A stretch of 64,000 nt of DNA, taken from the NCBI GenBank assembly GCA_021234155.1, contig JAJEKV010000008.1, forward strand, positions 10,036,740 through 10,100,739, read 5' to 3'. The notes below the pieces were generated by a model, which saw only the letters and a program-made list of their open reading frames with translations, was not told where the DNA came from and ran no database searches. The position numbers and the translations under genes were made by a program. This document shows positions 1 to 11,514 of this stretch, one piece after another (position 1 is the first letter of the stretch; the number at the start of each line of letters is the position of its first letter). Source of the stretch: Isoetes taiwanensis (taxonomy: Eukaryota; Streptophyta; Lycopodiopsida; Isoetales; Isoetaceae).

Positions 1-89
1 TGGATATCTTTTCTGAACTTACCCCATATTTGTTGGATATCTGGACAATTAATAATACAATGTTCTACTATTTCTTCCACTCTACATGG
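1..89 (-). pseudogene. LINE reverse-transcriptase zinc-binding tail, fragment
   Basis: Read on the minus strand this edge piece gives an open frame with the spacing Cys, Glu, His, Cys-Pro, Trp (VEEIVEHCIINCPDIQQIW). That spacing is typical of the zf-RVT segment following the reverse transcriptase of plant LINEs. Only about 29 codons lie in the window. Upstream minus-strand sequence from base 90 shows no continuation and contains stops. The rest of the element would lie to the left of the window. The call rests on motif spacing alone. Confidence 0.45.
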
Positions 90-1470
90 AATTTAATAAT
101 TTATTTATTAAAATGTTTTATTTTTTACCAGAGTCTCAAACACAAAAATAGCTCCTGCACACGTTAGCTAAAATTAATCTGTCCCATTGAGTTTTTCGAT
201 TTTGATTAGCCAAATATAATCTGTGCCATTGAATTTTCCAATTTTGAGATCATGTGGCTCAAAGAATTAAAAAGTTTGCAAAAAATTACATCGTTTTTTC
301 TTGTTCTCTGCAATTCGATGTATTTTTATTATCATATAACAATTTTGAGCTCACTAATTTTTTTTAGTACTGTATCCCAAAAATTGAGAATTTAAAAAAG
401 GTCTGCCATTGGATTTGCTATTTTCTTCAATTGTTAGAATTATGTGGGTTGATCCACCGTCTATTTTTTGGGTTTGTTTTGCCATATGGCAGAGTTATTA
501 CATGTGGAGGATAAGAAGGATTAAAGATACAGAAGGATTAAAGATACAAGCTGTCGTGCTGGAAATAAAACTTCAATGCAAGATTATTGGTTGCATTGAA
601 TTAGATGGATCCAATTTTCTTATTGCATCGGTATAACGTAGCCTATTTCTTTAGTTGGTTATGTTATTTCAAGCAACTTCCTACAAGGTTCTTTGATCTC
701 CAAACAAGCGGTGCTCTTATCGACAAAACAATGGTAGCCAATATCCGGATGAAAACTAAGTCCGATGCATGTCGGAATGGCACACAATATTGCTTTGTAA
801 AGCCACTTCCAAATATTTGTCTCGGAACTTGCTGCTCCAGCTGTGTTATGGCAAAACGCTTATCTCTAACCTTCAATGTGGTAAGCGGAGTCATATACGA
901 AACCAAACAAGCTAGCATGTGTTCCTGAGAGTGTATCTCTAGCCTTCAAGGTGGGAATCCTACTTTGATATTTGGTGTTCTTTTACTGCAGGGTGTTGTT
1001 TTTCTTTTGATCTTCCATCATCCCGTAGAACCAACATCATTTCTTGAAGATTTGCTCTAAAATTCTCTTTTGTGCCTTTCTCTATAGGCTTGGGGTGAAG
1101 GATAGGGTGGAGATAGAGAAATTACACTCATGAAGCTTATTTTGGGTTGATTGTCACCTCAGTGTGACATTGATATTTGCATTAAGACATGAACTGAATG
1201 TTGCTTAGCGCTTAGACCCAAAAGACTAGCAATAGACCATGTGCGATCAAAATACAATCAAAGATCACCTAAAGTGACATTTTTGTTACGTGAAACCATT
1301 TACATTATATTCTGTGGGCAAAATGTTGAGTAAATGTGTAGAATGTTGGATAAATATCTAGAAATATTCAATGCAAAATCTACTAAACATTCCTTAAAAG
1401 AATTGTTATCACTTGTCAACACACGATTAGACTAGGGGGCAAGATGTCATATAAGTGGTTTTTACGTATA
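90..1470. other. AT-rich intergenic DNA
   Basis: No recognisable gene. Short open frames on both strands around 400-930 match no family known to me and overlap one another on opposite strands. Confidence 0.5.
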
Positions 1471-1585
1471 GGGGAATGGAGGTTGGGACTCCATTCCCTG
1501 TTTTGCAGGTGGGGTCCCGCGACCGGCGTTAGCCGGGAGCGGGTCACCTGCAAAACTGGGAATGGAGGACCAATCTCCATTCCCC
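1471..1585. repeat. Long imperfect hairpin (41-bp arms)
   Basis: The left arm, 1471-1511, starts ggggaatggagg and ends ttttgcaggtg. The right arm, 1545-1585, is nearly its exact reverse complement. The 33-bp loop (1512-1544) is GC-rich and itself partly self-complementary. The hairpin abuts the left end of the next element, so it may be part of it, or a small foldback element on its own. Confidence 0.6.
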
Positions 1586-2127
1586 TACAAAATAGAAATG
1601 GGGGAGCTATTTTTTAGATCTCTCGTGCTCTGCCTCTTGCGCGAAGAACAGATGAGATCCGATGCTTCTGCCTCTTGCTGCTTGCAAAGAACAGATCAAG
1701 CTTCTATTCCAACCTGTTGCAGAGCTATTTTTCAGATCATTTATTGCTTGCGAAGAACAGAACCTCTTGCCTTTACCTTATTGCTTCTGCGAAGCTTTAC
1801 ATGCAAGAACTCGAATCGAAGCAAAGACAGAAGTTTTGCTGCTAAGATCTCGAAAGCAGAACCAAAGAACTCGAAGCAGAGCCAAGAAGTTTTGCTGCCA
1901 ATAACTCGAAAGCAGAGCTACGGCCGAAGAACTACGGTGCCATAACCCTAGAGCAGAGCTGCGGTAAACTGCGGCGCCATAACCCTAAAGAAACCCTAAA
2001 CGAAACCTGAGCAGCCGGTCACGCAGAATAGGGCTAACCAACTTCCATTCCGCTTCATTGGGAATTGCCACGTGGCGTCACACTATTGCACCCCAGCAAA
2101 AAATAGCGACCCTATTTCTATTTTGTA
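1586..2127. mobile_element. Candidate short TIR element (about 540 bp)
   Basis: Ends are inverted copies: TACAAAATAGAAAT at 1586-1599, and its reverse complement ending at 2127. About 19 of the first 22 bases match between the two ends. Inside are repeated gaagaacagat and aactcgaagcaga segments and no convincing protein. I see no clear target-site duplication. A non-autonomous DNA transposon is the simplest reading. Confidence 0.4.
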
Positions 2128-2298
2128 GTATATATGATATGAAGCTAAAGTTTGGCATCGCCAATGAAGAAAGGAAATTCATTTTATAGTACACATGTTT
2201 ATAGTACATATGTAGTATATATGATATGAAGCTAAAGTTTGGCATCGCCAATGAAGAAAGGAAATTCGTTTTATAGTACACATGTTTATAGTACACTT
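2125..2298. repeat. 87-bp tandem duplication
   Basis: Two nearly identical 87-bp units (2125-2211 and 2212-2298). Each starts gtagtatatatgatatgaag and ends with ttatagtac followed by a diverged tail. They differ at only a few bases, for example attcatttt versus attcgtttt. The first unit overlaps the right end of the preceding TIR element. Confidence 0.75.
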
Positions 2299-2299
2299 A

Positions 2300-3529
2300 A
2301 AATTTGGGTGGGGCATTTTCTGCCCCATCCGCCAATCCCTGTGTGCCACGTGGCACCGATTCTTTCCAAGAATCAGTGATTCTTGCAGGCCATTTTCCAA
2401 GAATCAATGATTCTTCTTGGTCATCTTGGAAACATTTTTCAGTCATTTCAATCAATGAAATATTACACAATTTATTCAATTATTCTTGATCATCTTGGAG
2501 GTATATTTTCAGTGATTTCAATCAATGAAATATTACAGAATTCATTCAAAATTCCACATCCTTTTTGCATTGAACTCTGAGTCTGTTCAGATACATTGAA
2601 ACAGACTAAAAATTACATTGAGTCTGAGTCTGTTCAGATAGCAGAAACACCACATCCAAAATTAGATTCATTGAAACATTGGCACTGCTTAGGGCGTTGC
2701 TTAGGGCGCGGACTCCTTGGATGCTGGATCTATGCCAGAAGATTTGGGGGAAGCGAGCCCACCTGGTTCACACGGTGGACTGAAAATAGGGGTCTTGCCT
2801 TCAAAGGACATTTTAGCAAAAACAGAGATGATTTTTTCACAGATAAATTCGGCCTTTGTGTAGCAAAATACGCAAGATACCTGAGTTATCTGGCTTTGTA
2901 CAGATACCGGGTCAGGCAAGCATTGCACAGGTACCCGGCCAGGCAGCAAATACCTCGACCCAAACTGCGTTTTGATGCTTCTGGCCCTGCTTTAGAAAGA
3001 ACTGCCTAAACTCGTTCATGGCAAGAAAGAACCTGCTATCGCCCCTGCTTCAGAAAGAACTGCCTAAACTCGTCCACAACAAGAAAGAATTGCCTAAACT
3101 CTAAGAAAGAACCTGCCATCGCCTCGCCGGAAAGAATCGCCTAAACTCGTCCACGGCAAGAAAGAACTGCCTAAACTCTAAGAAAGAACCTGCCATCGCC
3201 CCTGCTTCAGAAAGAACTGCCTAAACTCTAAGAAACTCGTCCACGGCAAGAAACTCGTCCAAGAAACTCCAAGAAGCTCGAAAAATGACAGGAAAGACAC
3301 AATAAACTAAAGATCCTGCACAAGCTTACAAAATCGTAGGCACTCTACTTGAAAATGGGATCAAAAGAAAGATCGGGCACAGGCGCCTCAGAAAAATGGC
3401 AAGAACAAGCGGATCGGAGATGCCTAGAGCCCTGGCGCCATGTCGACACCATAGCCGAAGCTCGGCCGGCCAGAGAAAGATGGTGCGGTGAAATGGTGAC
3501 GTGGCACGTAAAATGCCCCCCCCAAATTT
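2300..3529. mobile_element. Candidate 1.2-kb TIR element
   Basis: Both ends carry a 20-bp inverted repeat, AAATTTGGGTGGGGCATTTT at 2300-2319 and its complement at 3510-3529, with one mismatch. A CCACGTGGCAC-like motif follows inside each end. Inside lie a 69-bp duplication (about 2422-2560) and, at about 2990-3260, four to five degenerate copies of agaaagaactgcctaaactc. No transposase is visible, so it would be non-autonomous. I see no clear target-site duplication, which keeps the class open. Confidence 0.45.
2990..3265. repeat. Internal degenerate tandem repeat
   Basis: The phrase agaaagaactgcctaaactc recurs with cctgccatcgcccctgcttc between copies. Units vary in length, roughly 35-70 bp. 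It sits wholly inside the candidate TIR element at 2300-3529. Confidence 0.6.
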
Positions 3530-3541
3530 CCACGTTACACC

Positions 3542-4440
3542 AATATTTCCACGTTAGGCAACAACCAATATACCAGCCCCAAAGTACATGGAAGCCAATT
3601 TTTCTTGGTTCATACTCACACAATTATTGTGGAGCTTATCCCTGGCCTTATGGCGGACAAAGTGGAGGACACGTATAGGCACAAGTTCTACCACGTCGGG
3701 GATCATCATCGTATAACCCGAAGAACCAACTCCCAAAGCTAAACATACACCGCGGCGGTTTTGAACCCCTGACCAAGTGGACAATGGAAGCCAATTTGTT
3801 ACTGGTTCATACTCACACAATTATTGTGGAGCTTATCCTGCTACCTTATGGCATACAAAGTGGAGGACACGTATAGGCACAAGTTCTACCACGTCGGGGA
3901 TCATCATCGTATAACCCCAGTAACCAACTCCCAAAGCTAAACATACACTGGCCAGGGTTTGAACCCCTGACCAAGTGCACATTTATTTTGGCATTACTAA
4001 GCCTATACCAACACATCCTTGGGCAAAACTTTAGCCATACATGCACACTTTGCAGGCAGGATAGAATCCCACCTCAGGAAGTCGGAGAAATTTTAGGCAA
4101 CAACCAGTATACCAGCCCCAGTATACATGGAAGCCAATTTTTTACTAGTTCATACTCACACAATTATTGTGGAGCTTATCCTGCTGCCTTATGGCAGACA
4201 AAGTGGAAGACATGTATAGGCACAAGTTCTACCACGTCGGGGATCATCATCGTATAACCCCAGTAACCAACTCCCAAAGCTAAACATACATTGGCCAGGG
4301 TTTGAACCCCTGACCAAGTGCACATTTATTTTGGCATTACTAGGCCTATACCAACTCACCACATATCCATTGGGCAAAACTTTAGCCATACATGCACACT
4401 TTATAGGCAGGATAGAATCCCACACACTCACCCCGGTTTT
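3542..4440. repeat. Three tandem copies of a dispersed repeat
   Basis: Three copies share, in order, caaccagtataccagcccc, ctcacacaattattgtggag, ccacgtcggggatcatcatc and ggtttgaacccctgaccaag. The last block occurs at about 3757, 3954 and 4298, giving spacings of 198 and 343 bp. The shorter first spacing reflects a deletion in copy 1. A fourth, partial copy lies at about 28015-28145. No protein is encoded. The ggtttgaaccc stretch resembles a Pol III B box, but no matching A box is placed correctly, so the class is unknown. Confidence 0.7.
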
Positions 4441-4599
4441 TGGTCCACTGTTGAAAACATCAGTTTTGGTAGGTCTACATGTCCTGTTTTCAAAGAATCC
4501 TACATGTGGATTTGTGGAGGTATGGTTTTGTTCGATAATGGTGTTCTTTTTTCAGTGGACTAAAACATCCACTGTTGTTTTGTAGTTTCTTCTATTGTG

Positions 4600-5105
4600 A
4601 CATGTCATTTTATAATACAATCCATTGTAGGAAAGAATACTTGAATTTTTCTATTGTCACATGTCTTTATAGATGTAGGAAAGAATATTTGATTCTCTAC
4701 ATGTCCTATACTTCCATTCACATGTCTTTATAGTAGTAGGACAGAGTACTTTATTTGCTAAGGCATTGTAGGAAAGAATACATGAATTACGACATGTGTA
4801 ATACTTCTATTGTCACATGTCTTTATAGAAGTAGGAAAGAATACTTGATTCTCTACATGTCGTATGCTTCCATGTCACATGTCTTTATAGTAGTAGGACA
4901 GAGTACTTTATTTGCTAAGGCATTGTAGGAAAGAATACATGAATTACGACATGTGTAATACTTCTATTGTCACATGTCTTTATAGAAGTAGGAAAGAATA
5001 CTTGATTCTCTACATGTCCTATCCTTCCATATCACGGGTCTTTATAGTGGTAGGACAGAGTACTTGATTTGCTACATGTGATGCACATGCACGATCACAT
5101 GTCCT
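4600..5105. repeat. 157-bp tandem repeat, about 3 units
   Basis: The phrase tagtagtaggacagagtact recurs at 4731 and 4888, and once more with a change at 5045, a constant 157-bp period. Each unit also holds cacatgtctttatag and gaaagaatacttgattctc. It is AT-rich and non-coding. Confidence 0.75.
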
Positions 5106-5936
5106 TATACTAGTATTCCATGCAAGACAAGTTACTTCAACTACTTAATGCCTATTTTTGCATAACAAAACCATCAAGAATTTGATTTGTATTCCTTGAC
5201 GGGGTGCAGGACCGCTGCAACAAATCCCTAAGCATTAATGTCATAGGACCACGCAAATCCTAACAATATCCTAACGTCATCAAGTCCATGTCCATGTCAT
5301 TCATATCTTATCCCCGGCCTCACTTTGGCGCCTGGCCTTGGCGCTTTACCGGCGCTTTGCCGAGGCCTGCCCGGATCGATGCATGATGGATGGCGTTGGA
5401 GCAGCGGCAGTGAAGGATGGCGCCCCTGTGTGTGCCTGAGTGGATGTCCGCCTGCGCGCATACCTGGGGGTGCTGGCGCCTTGGCGCAGGGCTGGTGGAT
5501 GGGTGAGGAGGCACCTCCGATGGGCGATTTCCCTGAGCGGTTTTTCTGAGCGCCGCCTTCCCTGCGTGTCTGGGCGATTGGCGTTGGGGGCGTCTGTTTT
5601 CCAGCACCCAGTTGTGAAGAGGTTACGGTTCGGAGTTGCTTGGTGAAGCTATGCCTGCTGGAGGTATGAAGGTATGCTTGTTGCTTGTGCAACAGCATGG
5701 ATTTTTGGATCGGTGAGCGACCATAGTCATCCCCGGCAACGGTTTTTTCAGTGGTTTTAATCCGGGTCATGATGGTTGTGTTCTAGCTCACGTTGTGCTT
5801 TGGTTTAAGGGCTTGACCCATGTTCTTGTTTGGACTTCGGTCCGGGACTTGATCCCTTATGTACTTGGTCCCATAACCCGATTGGGTTAAAATGGGCGTT
5901 AAAAATTTTCCTTCCTTCCTTCCTTGGTCATTCATG
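5106..5936. other. Unassigned stretch, GC-rich in its middle
   Basis: AT-rich to about 5300, then GC-rich to about 5650. Open frames exist on both strands of the GC-rich part, as expected from base composition. None resembles a family I know. I assign no gene. Confidence 0.4.
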
Positions 5937-5937
5937 C

Positions 5938-6893
5938 GTTGGAGCCTCGTGGCATGTTGAAGCCTTGGTGGCATCTTTGGGCGTGGGGTGGCATGTTGGA
6001 GCCTAGGTGTCATGTTAGAGCTCACGCGGCATGTTGGAGCCCGTGGCATGTTGCAGCCTACATGGCATGTTGGAGCTGATGGTGGCATATTTGAGCCACG
6101 TTGGCATGCTTGAGCCTAGGTGGCACGTTGGAGCCAACTTGGCATGTTGGAGCCTATGTGGCATGTTGGAGCTAACGTGGCATGTTGGAGCCCGGTGGCA
6201 TGTTGGAGCCTAGGTGGCATGCTAGGTGGCATGTTGGAGCCCACGTGGCATGTTGGAGCGTGGGGTGGCACGTTGGAGCCTAGGTGGCATGCTAGAGCTC
6301 ACGAGGCATGTTGGAGCCTAGTTGGCATGTTGGAGCCTCACGCGGCATGTTGAAGCCTTGGTGGCATGTTGGAGCCTAGGTGGCATATTTGAGCCACCTT
6401 GGCGTGCTTGAGCCTAGGTGGCACGTTGGAGCCAACTTAGCATGTTGGAGCTCACGTGGCATGTTGGAGCTCACGTGGCATGTTGGAGCCCACGTGGCAT
6501 GTTAGAGCATAGGTGGCATGTTGGAGCCTAGGTGGCATGTTGGAGCCTACGTGGCATGTTGGAGCCTAGGTGGCATGTTTCAGCCAACTTGGCAAGCTTG
6601 AGCCTAGGTGGCATGTTGGAGCCACCTTGGCATGTTGGAGCCTATGTGGCACGTTGGAGTCTAGGTGGCATGCTAGAGCTCACGAGGCATGTTGGAGCCT
6701 AGTTGGCATGTTGTAGCCTACGTGGCATGTTGAAGCCCAGGTGGCATGTTGGAGCCTAGGTGGCATATTTGAGCCACCTTGGCATGCTTGAGCCTAGGTG
6801 GAACGTTGGAGCCAACTTGGCATGTTGGAGCTCACGTAGCATGTTGGAGGTCACGTGGCATGTTGGAGCCCAGGTGGCATGTTATAGCCTAGG
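5938..6893 (+). repeat. 19-bp minisatellite, block 1
   Basis: About fifty degenerate copies of ggcatgttggagcctaggt (19 bp). Frequent variants carry cttgagcc, aacttgg or cacgtgg. Because 19 is not divisible by three, all three frames give short repetitive open frames, and these are not genes. The block ends directly at the satellite array. Confidence 0.9.
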
Positions 6894-6895
6894 TG

Positions 6896-9800
6896 GCCGA
6901 CCCCCGGGAGACGGACATCACAAAGGTTACCGAGGCAGGCTTTCCTACCAGTGCTCATCCGGGAGGGCAAATGCCAATGCCTCCCTTCCCGGAACCCGGT
7001 TTCCCTATCCGACCGTTGAATTCTCCATTCAAACAGGCTCAAAAAATTCAAGGTCCGTCCCCGAGAATATATCAAACCGCAAAGTGTCCCTGCGGTGTGG
7101 TGCCGTAGAAACCCAAGTGTTTTGTCGTTCGAGGCGATACAAAAAGCTCCGGAATGGAGATTTGACTTATATCGTCCAGAACCCGGTGAAATTACCCTAG
7201 GGACCAAGTTACCGCGGTCATTTTTGCAGCAAAGAAACACGAACCCTCTACATGGCGTGATACGCACCCTCCGCTAAGGCCAATTCACTACTGAACGTGT
7301 TGGACATGAGCTACTTTGGCGCTTCGGGGCGGGGGTGGTCTTACGCCCACGAAACTTGGTCTCGGGGGTAATGTCGATGTTTCGAGTCCGCTTGGCGAGT
7401 CGGATCACGCCCGGGGTGGGAGAGTTGCCCGTCCCGTGGCCAAGGACCCTCCGAGAGGACCTTTGGGACGAACTTCATCTAGAAGGTTTTAGGGCTCCGT
7501 CTTCTGGCATCAATGCCCTCCCACTACCTCATGACATTGTGCAAGATCCTGGTCCAATCTGGCTAGGGTATGGCCTCCAAAACGTAAATCCTGTGCGTTG
7601 CTAGGTTATTGTAGGGTTTACGTTATGGAGGTCGAGTTTTATTCAATTGCACTTGAGACATGGTCGAGAAGCTGCAGTTGAAAACAAGAAGCAATAGAAA
7701 CTGTCGAAATGGGGTTTGGATTTACCGAGGCAGGCTTTCCTACCAGTGCTCCTCCGGGAGGGCAAATGCCAATGCCTCCCTTCCCGGAACCCGGTTTCCC
7801 TATCCGACCGTCGAATTCTCCATTCAAGTAACTTGCTTCGAGCAGGCTCAAGAAAATTCAAGATCTGTCCGGGAGAACATATCCCTCCGCAAAGTGTCCT
7901 GCAGTCGACCGTGTAGAAACCCAAGTGTTTTGTCGTTCGGGCAGTACAAAGGCTCCGGAATGGAGATTTGACTTTGCCATATCGTCCGAAACAGCGAAAT
8001 TACCCTAGGGACCAAGTTACACGGTCATTTTTTGCAGCAAAAGAAACACGAACCCTCTACATGGCAGTATTCTGCACCCTCCGCTAAGGCCAATTCACTA
8101 CGAACGTGTTGGACATGAGCTACTTTGGCGCTTCCAGGAGCAGGGGTGGTCTTCTGCCCACGAAACTTGGTCTCCAGGGTAATGTCGATGTTTCGAAACC
8201 GCTTGGCGTAGTCGATCACGCCCGGGTGGGAGAGTTGCCCGCTAAGTGGCCAAGGACCCTCCGGAGAGGACCTTTGGGACCGAACTTCTTCTCGAAGGTT
8301 TTAGGGCTCCGCCTTCGGCATCAATGCCCTCCCACTACCTCATGACATTGTGCAAGATCCCCGATCCAATCACGGCTGGGGTATGGCCTCCAAAACATAA
8401 ATCCCGCGGCGCTGCTAGGTTATTGTAGGGTTTACGTTATGGAGGTCGAAGTTTTATTCGGTTGCACTTGAGACATGGTCGAGAAGCTGCAGCTTAAAAA
8501 AGAAGCAATAGAAACCGTCGAAATGGGGTTTGGATTTACCGAAGCGGCTTTCCTACCGGTGCTCATCCGGAGGGCAAATGCCAATGTCTCCCTTCCGGGA
8601 CCCGGTTTCCCTATCCGGCCGTTGAATTCTCCATTCGGGTAACTTGCTTCGAAAGGGCTCAAAAAATTCAAGATCTGTCCCCGGAGAACATATCAAAGCG
8701 CAAAGTGTCCTCGTCGGTCGACCGTGTAGAAACCCAAAGTGTTTTGTCGTTGGGCGTACAAAGGCTCGAAATGGAGATTTGATTTCGCCATGTCGTCCAA
8801 ACAAATGAAATTACCCTAGGGACCAAGTTACCGGGTCATTTTTGCAGCAAAAGAAACACGAACCCTCTACATGGCGGTATTACGCACCCTCCGCTAAGGC
8901 CAATTCACTACTGAACGTGTTGGACATGAGCTACTTTGGCGCTTCGGGGAGGCGGGGTGGTCTTACGCCCGCGAAACTTGGTCTCCGTGGTAATGTCGAT
9001 GTTTCGAGTCCGCTGGGCGTCGGATCACGCCGGTTCGGGTGGGAGAGTTGCCCGTCCGTGGCCAAGGACCCTCCGAGAGGACCTTTGGGGACGAACTTCT
9101 TCCGGAAGGTTTTAGGGCTCCGCCTTACGGCATCAATGCCCTCCACTACCTCATGACATTTGCAAGATCCTGATCCAATCTGGCTAGGGTATGGCCTCCA
9201 AAACGTAAACCCTGTGCGTTGCTAGGTTATTGTAGGGTTTACGTTATGGAGGTCGAGTTTTATTCAGTTGCACTTGAGACATGGTCGAAGCCGCGATTGA
9301 AAACAAGAAGCAATAGAAACCGCCGAAATGGGGTTTGGATTTACCGAGGCAGGCTTTCCTACCGGTGCTCATCCGGGAGGGCAAATGCCAATGCCTCCCT
9401 TCCCGGAACCCGGTTTCCCTATCCGACCGTTGAATTCTCCATTCAGGTTGCTTCGAGCAGGCTCAAAAAAATTCAAGATCTGTCCGGGAGAACATATCAA
9501 ACCGCAAAGTGTCCTGTAGTCAGACCATGTAGAAACCCAAGTGTTTTGTCGTTCGGGCAGTACAAAGTCTCCGGAATGGAGATTTGACTTCGCCATATCG
9601 TCCGAAACAGCGAAATTACCCTAGGGACCAAGTTACACAGTCATTTTTTGCAGCAAAAGAAACACGAACCCTCTACATGGCAGTATTCTGCACCCTCCGA
9701 TAAGGCCAATTCACTACGAACGTGTTGGACATGATCTATTTTGGCGCTTCCGGGAGCAGGGGTGGTCTTCTGCCCACAAAACTTGGTCTCCAGGGTAATG

Positions 9801-10060
9801 TCGATGTTTTGAGTCCGTTGGCAGAGTCAGATCACAGTTCCGGGGTGGGAGAGTTGCCCGTCCGTGGCCAAGGACCCTCCAGAGAGGACCTTTGGGACGA
9901 ACTTCTTCTGGAAGGTTTTAGGGCTCCGTCTTCTGGTGTCAACGCCCTCCCATTACCTCATGACATTGTGCAAGATCCTGGTCCAATCTGGCTAGGAAAC
10001 CCTGTGCCTTGCCAGCCAGGTTATTGTAGGGTTTACGTTATGGAGGCCAAAACGTGGTCA
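6896..10060 (+). repeat. About 805-bp satellite, four direct units
   Basis: The phrase ttaccgaggcaggctttcc recurs at about 6927, 7722, 8536 (with changes) and 9341, spacings of 795, 814 and 805 bp. Each unit contains ggacatgagctactttggcg and ctcatgacattgtgcaagat. The complete units end in a hairpin with arms aacgtaaaccct / agggtttacgtt, for example 7581-7624 and 9202-9245. The fourth unit runs into a different tail after about 9990. Open frames inside differ between units and look like chance. Confidence 0.85.
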
Positions 10061-10235
10061 GTTGCACTTGGGACCTGGTGTACCTTTTTCGAACATGCAT
10101 GCGGGGCCATGGCAACTGAAATAACAGACTTTGGATCTATTGGCGATCCCGAATCATTTAAAAAAAAATTGCTACTACAAAATGTGTTCTTGACTTCTAA
10201 TTGCGACACTGGGAGGAGGATAAATCCAAACCCCA
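10040..10235. repeat. Junction segment between direct and inverted satellite units
   Basis: This tract holds aaaacgtggtc, aacatgcatg and ggcaactgaaataacagact. The same blocks, diverged, recur in the same order at about 11180-11360. It is therefore a second repeat component at the switch from direct to inverted units, not unique DNA. Confidence 0.6.
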
Positions 10236-11165
10236 TTTCGTCAGTTTCTATTGCTTCTTGTTTTCAACTCCAGCTTCTCGACCATGTCTCAAGTGCAACT
10301 GAATAAAACTCGACCTCCATAACGTAAACCCTACAATAACCTGGCAAGGCACAGGGTTTGCATTTTGGAAGCCATACCCTAGCCAGATTGGACCAGGATC
10401 TTGCACAATGTCATGAGGTAGTGGGAGGGCGTTGACGCCAGAAGGCGGAGCCCTAAAACCTTCCAGAAGAAGTTCGACCCAAAGGTCCTCTCTGGAGGGT
10501 CCCTGGCCACGTACGGGCAACTCTCCCACCCCGGAACTGTGATTTGACTCTGCCAACAGACTCGAAACATCGACATTACCCTGGAGACCAAGTTTCGTGG
10601 GCAGAAGACCACCCTTGCTCCCAGAAGCGCCAAAGTAGCTCACGTCCAACACGTTCGTAGTGAATTGGCCTTATCGAAGGGTGCAGAATACTGCCATGTA
10701 GAGGGTTCGTGTTTCTTTTGCTGCAAAAAATGACCGTATAACTTGGTCCTTAGGGTAATTTCGCTGTTTCGGACGAGATGGCGAAGTCAAATCTCCATTC
10801 CGGAGCCTTTGTACTGCCCGAACGACAAAACACTTGGGTTTCTACACGGTCGACTACAGGACACTTTGCGGTTTGATATGTTCTCCCGGACAGATCTTGA
10901 ATTTTTTTGAGCCTTGCTCGAAGCAAGTTACCTGAATGGAGAATTCAACGGTCGGATAGGGAAACCGGGTTCCGGGAAGGGAGGCATTGGCATTTGCCCT
11001 CCCGGATGAGCACTGGTAGGAAAGCCTGCTCGGTAAATCCAAACCCCATTTCGTCAGTTTCTATTGCTTCTTGTTTTCAACTGCAGCTTCTCTACCATGT
11101 CTCAAGTGCAACTGAATAAAACTCGACCTCCGTAACGTAAACCCTACAATAACCTAGCAACGCAC
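10236..11165 (-). repeat. Inverted satellite unit
   Basis: The sequence is the reverse complement of the unit at 6.9-10 kb. For example, tgacattgtgcaagatcc of the direct units appears inverted near 10395, and the ccgagcaggctttcc block inverted near 11020. The aacgtaaaccct hairpin recurs at about 10322-10365 and 11143-11180. Confidence 0.8.
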
Positions 11166-11179
11166 AGGGTTTACGTTTT

Positions 11180-11510
11180 GGAGGCCAAAACGTGGTCGAC
11201 TTCTTTGATAACTAGGTGGACCATTTCTAAACATGCATGGGGAGCCATGAGAACTGAAATAACAGAGTTTCGATCTAGTCGCCAATTCGAGTGACCCCAA
11301 ACAATTTTGCTACTGCATAAGGCGCTCTACACTTTTAATTGCAAAACTAGGAGGAGAATAAATCAAAACCCCATTCTTGCAATTTCTACTGCCTCGTGTT
11401 TTCAACAGCAGCTGCTCGACCATGTCCCAAGTGCAACGGACCAAAGCCCGACCTCCATAACGTAAACCCTACAATAACCTAGCAAGGCACAGGGTTTACG
11501 TGCCATATCC
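11180..11510. repeat. Second copy of the junction segment
   Basis: Diverged copy of the 10040-10300 tract, sharing catgcatgsgg, gaactgaaataacagagt and tctcgaccatgt-like blocks. It ends with another aacgtaaaccct / agggtttacgt hairpin at 11459-11501, just before the minisatellite resumes. Confidence 0.55.
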
Positions 11511-11514
11511 CCAC

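Noticed and set aside
3955-3985. tRNA gene or tRNA-derived element
   Set aside because: A GGTTTGAACCC word is present, but no cloverleaf arms or correctly spaced A box can be drawn.
5297-5770. 157-codon minus-strand open frame
   Set aside because: GC-rich stretch with open frames on both strands, no family resemblance and no splice or promoter support.
5938-6893. CRISPR-like array or Trp/Leu/Gly-rich repeat protein
   Set aside because: The 19-bp units run head to tail without unique spacers, and all three frames give similar repetitive peptides. It is a minisatellite.
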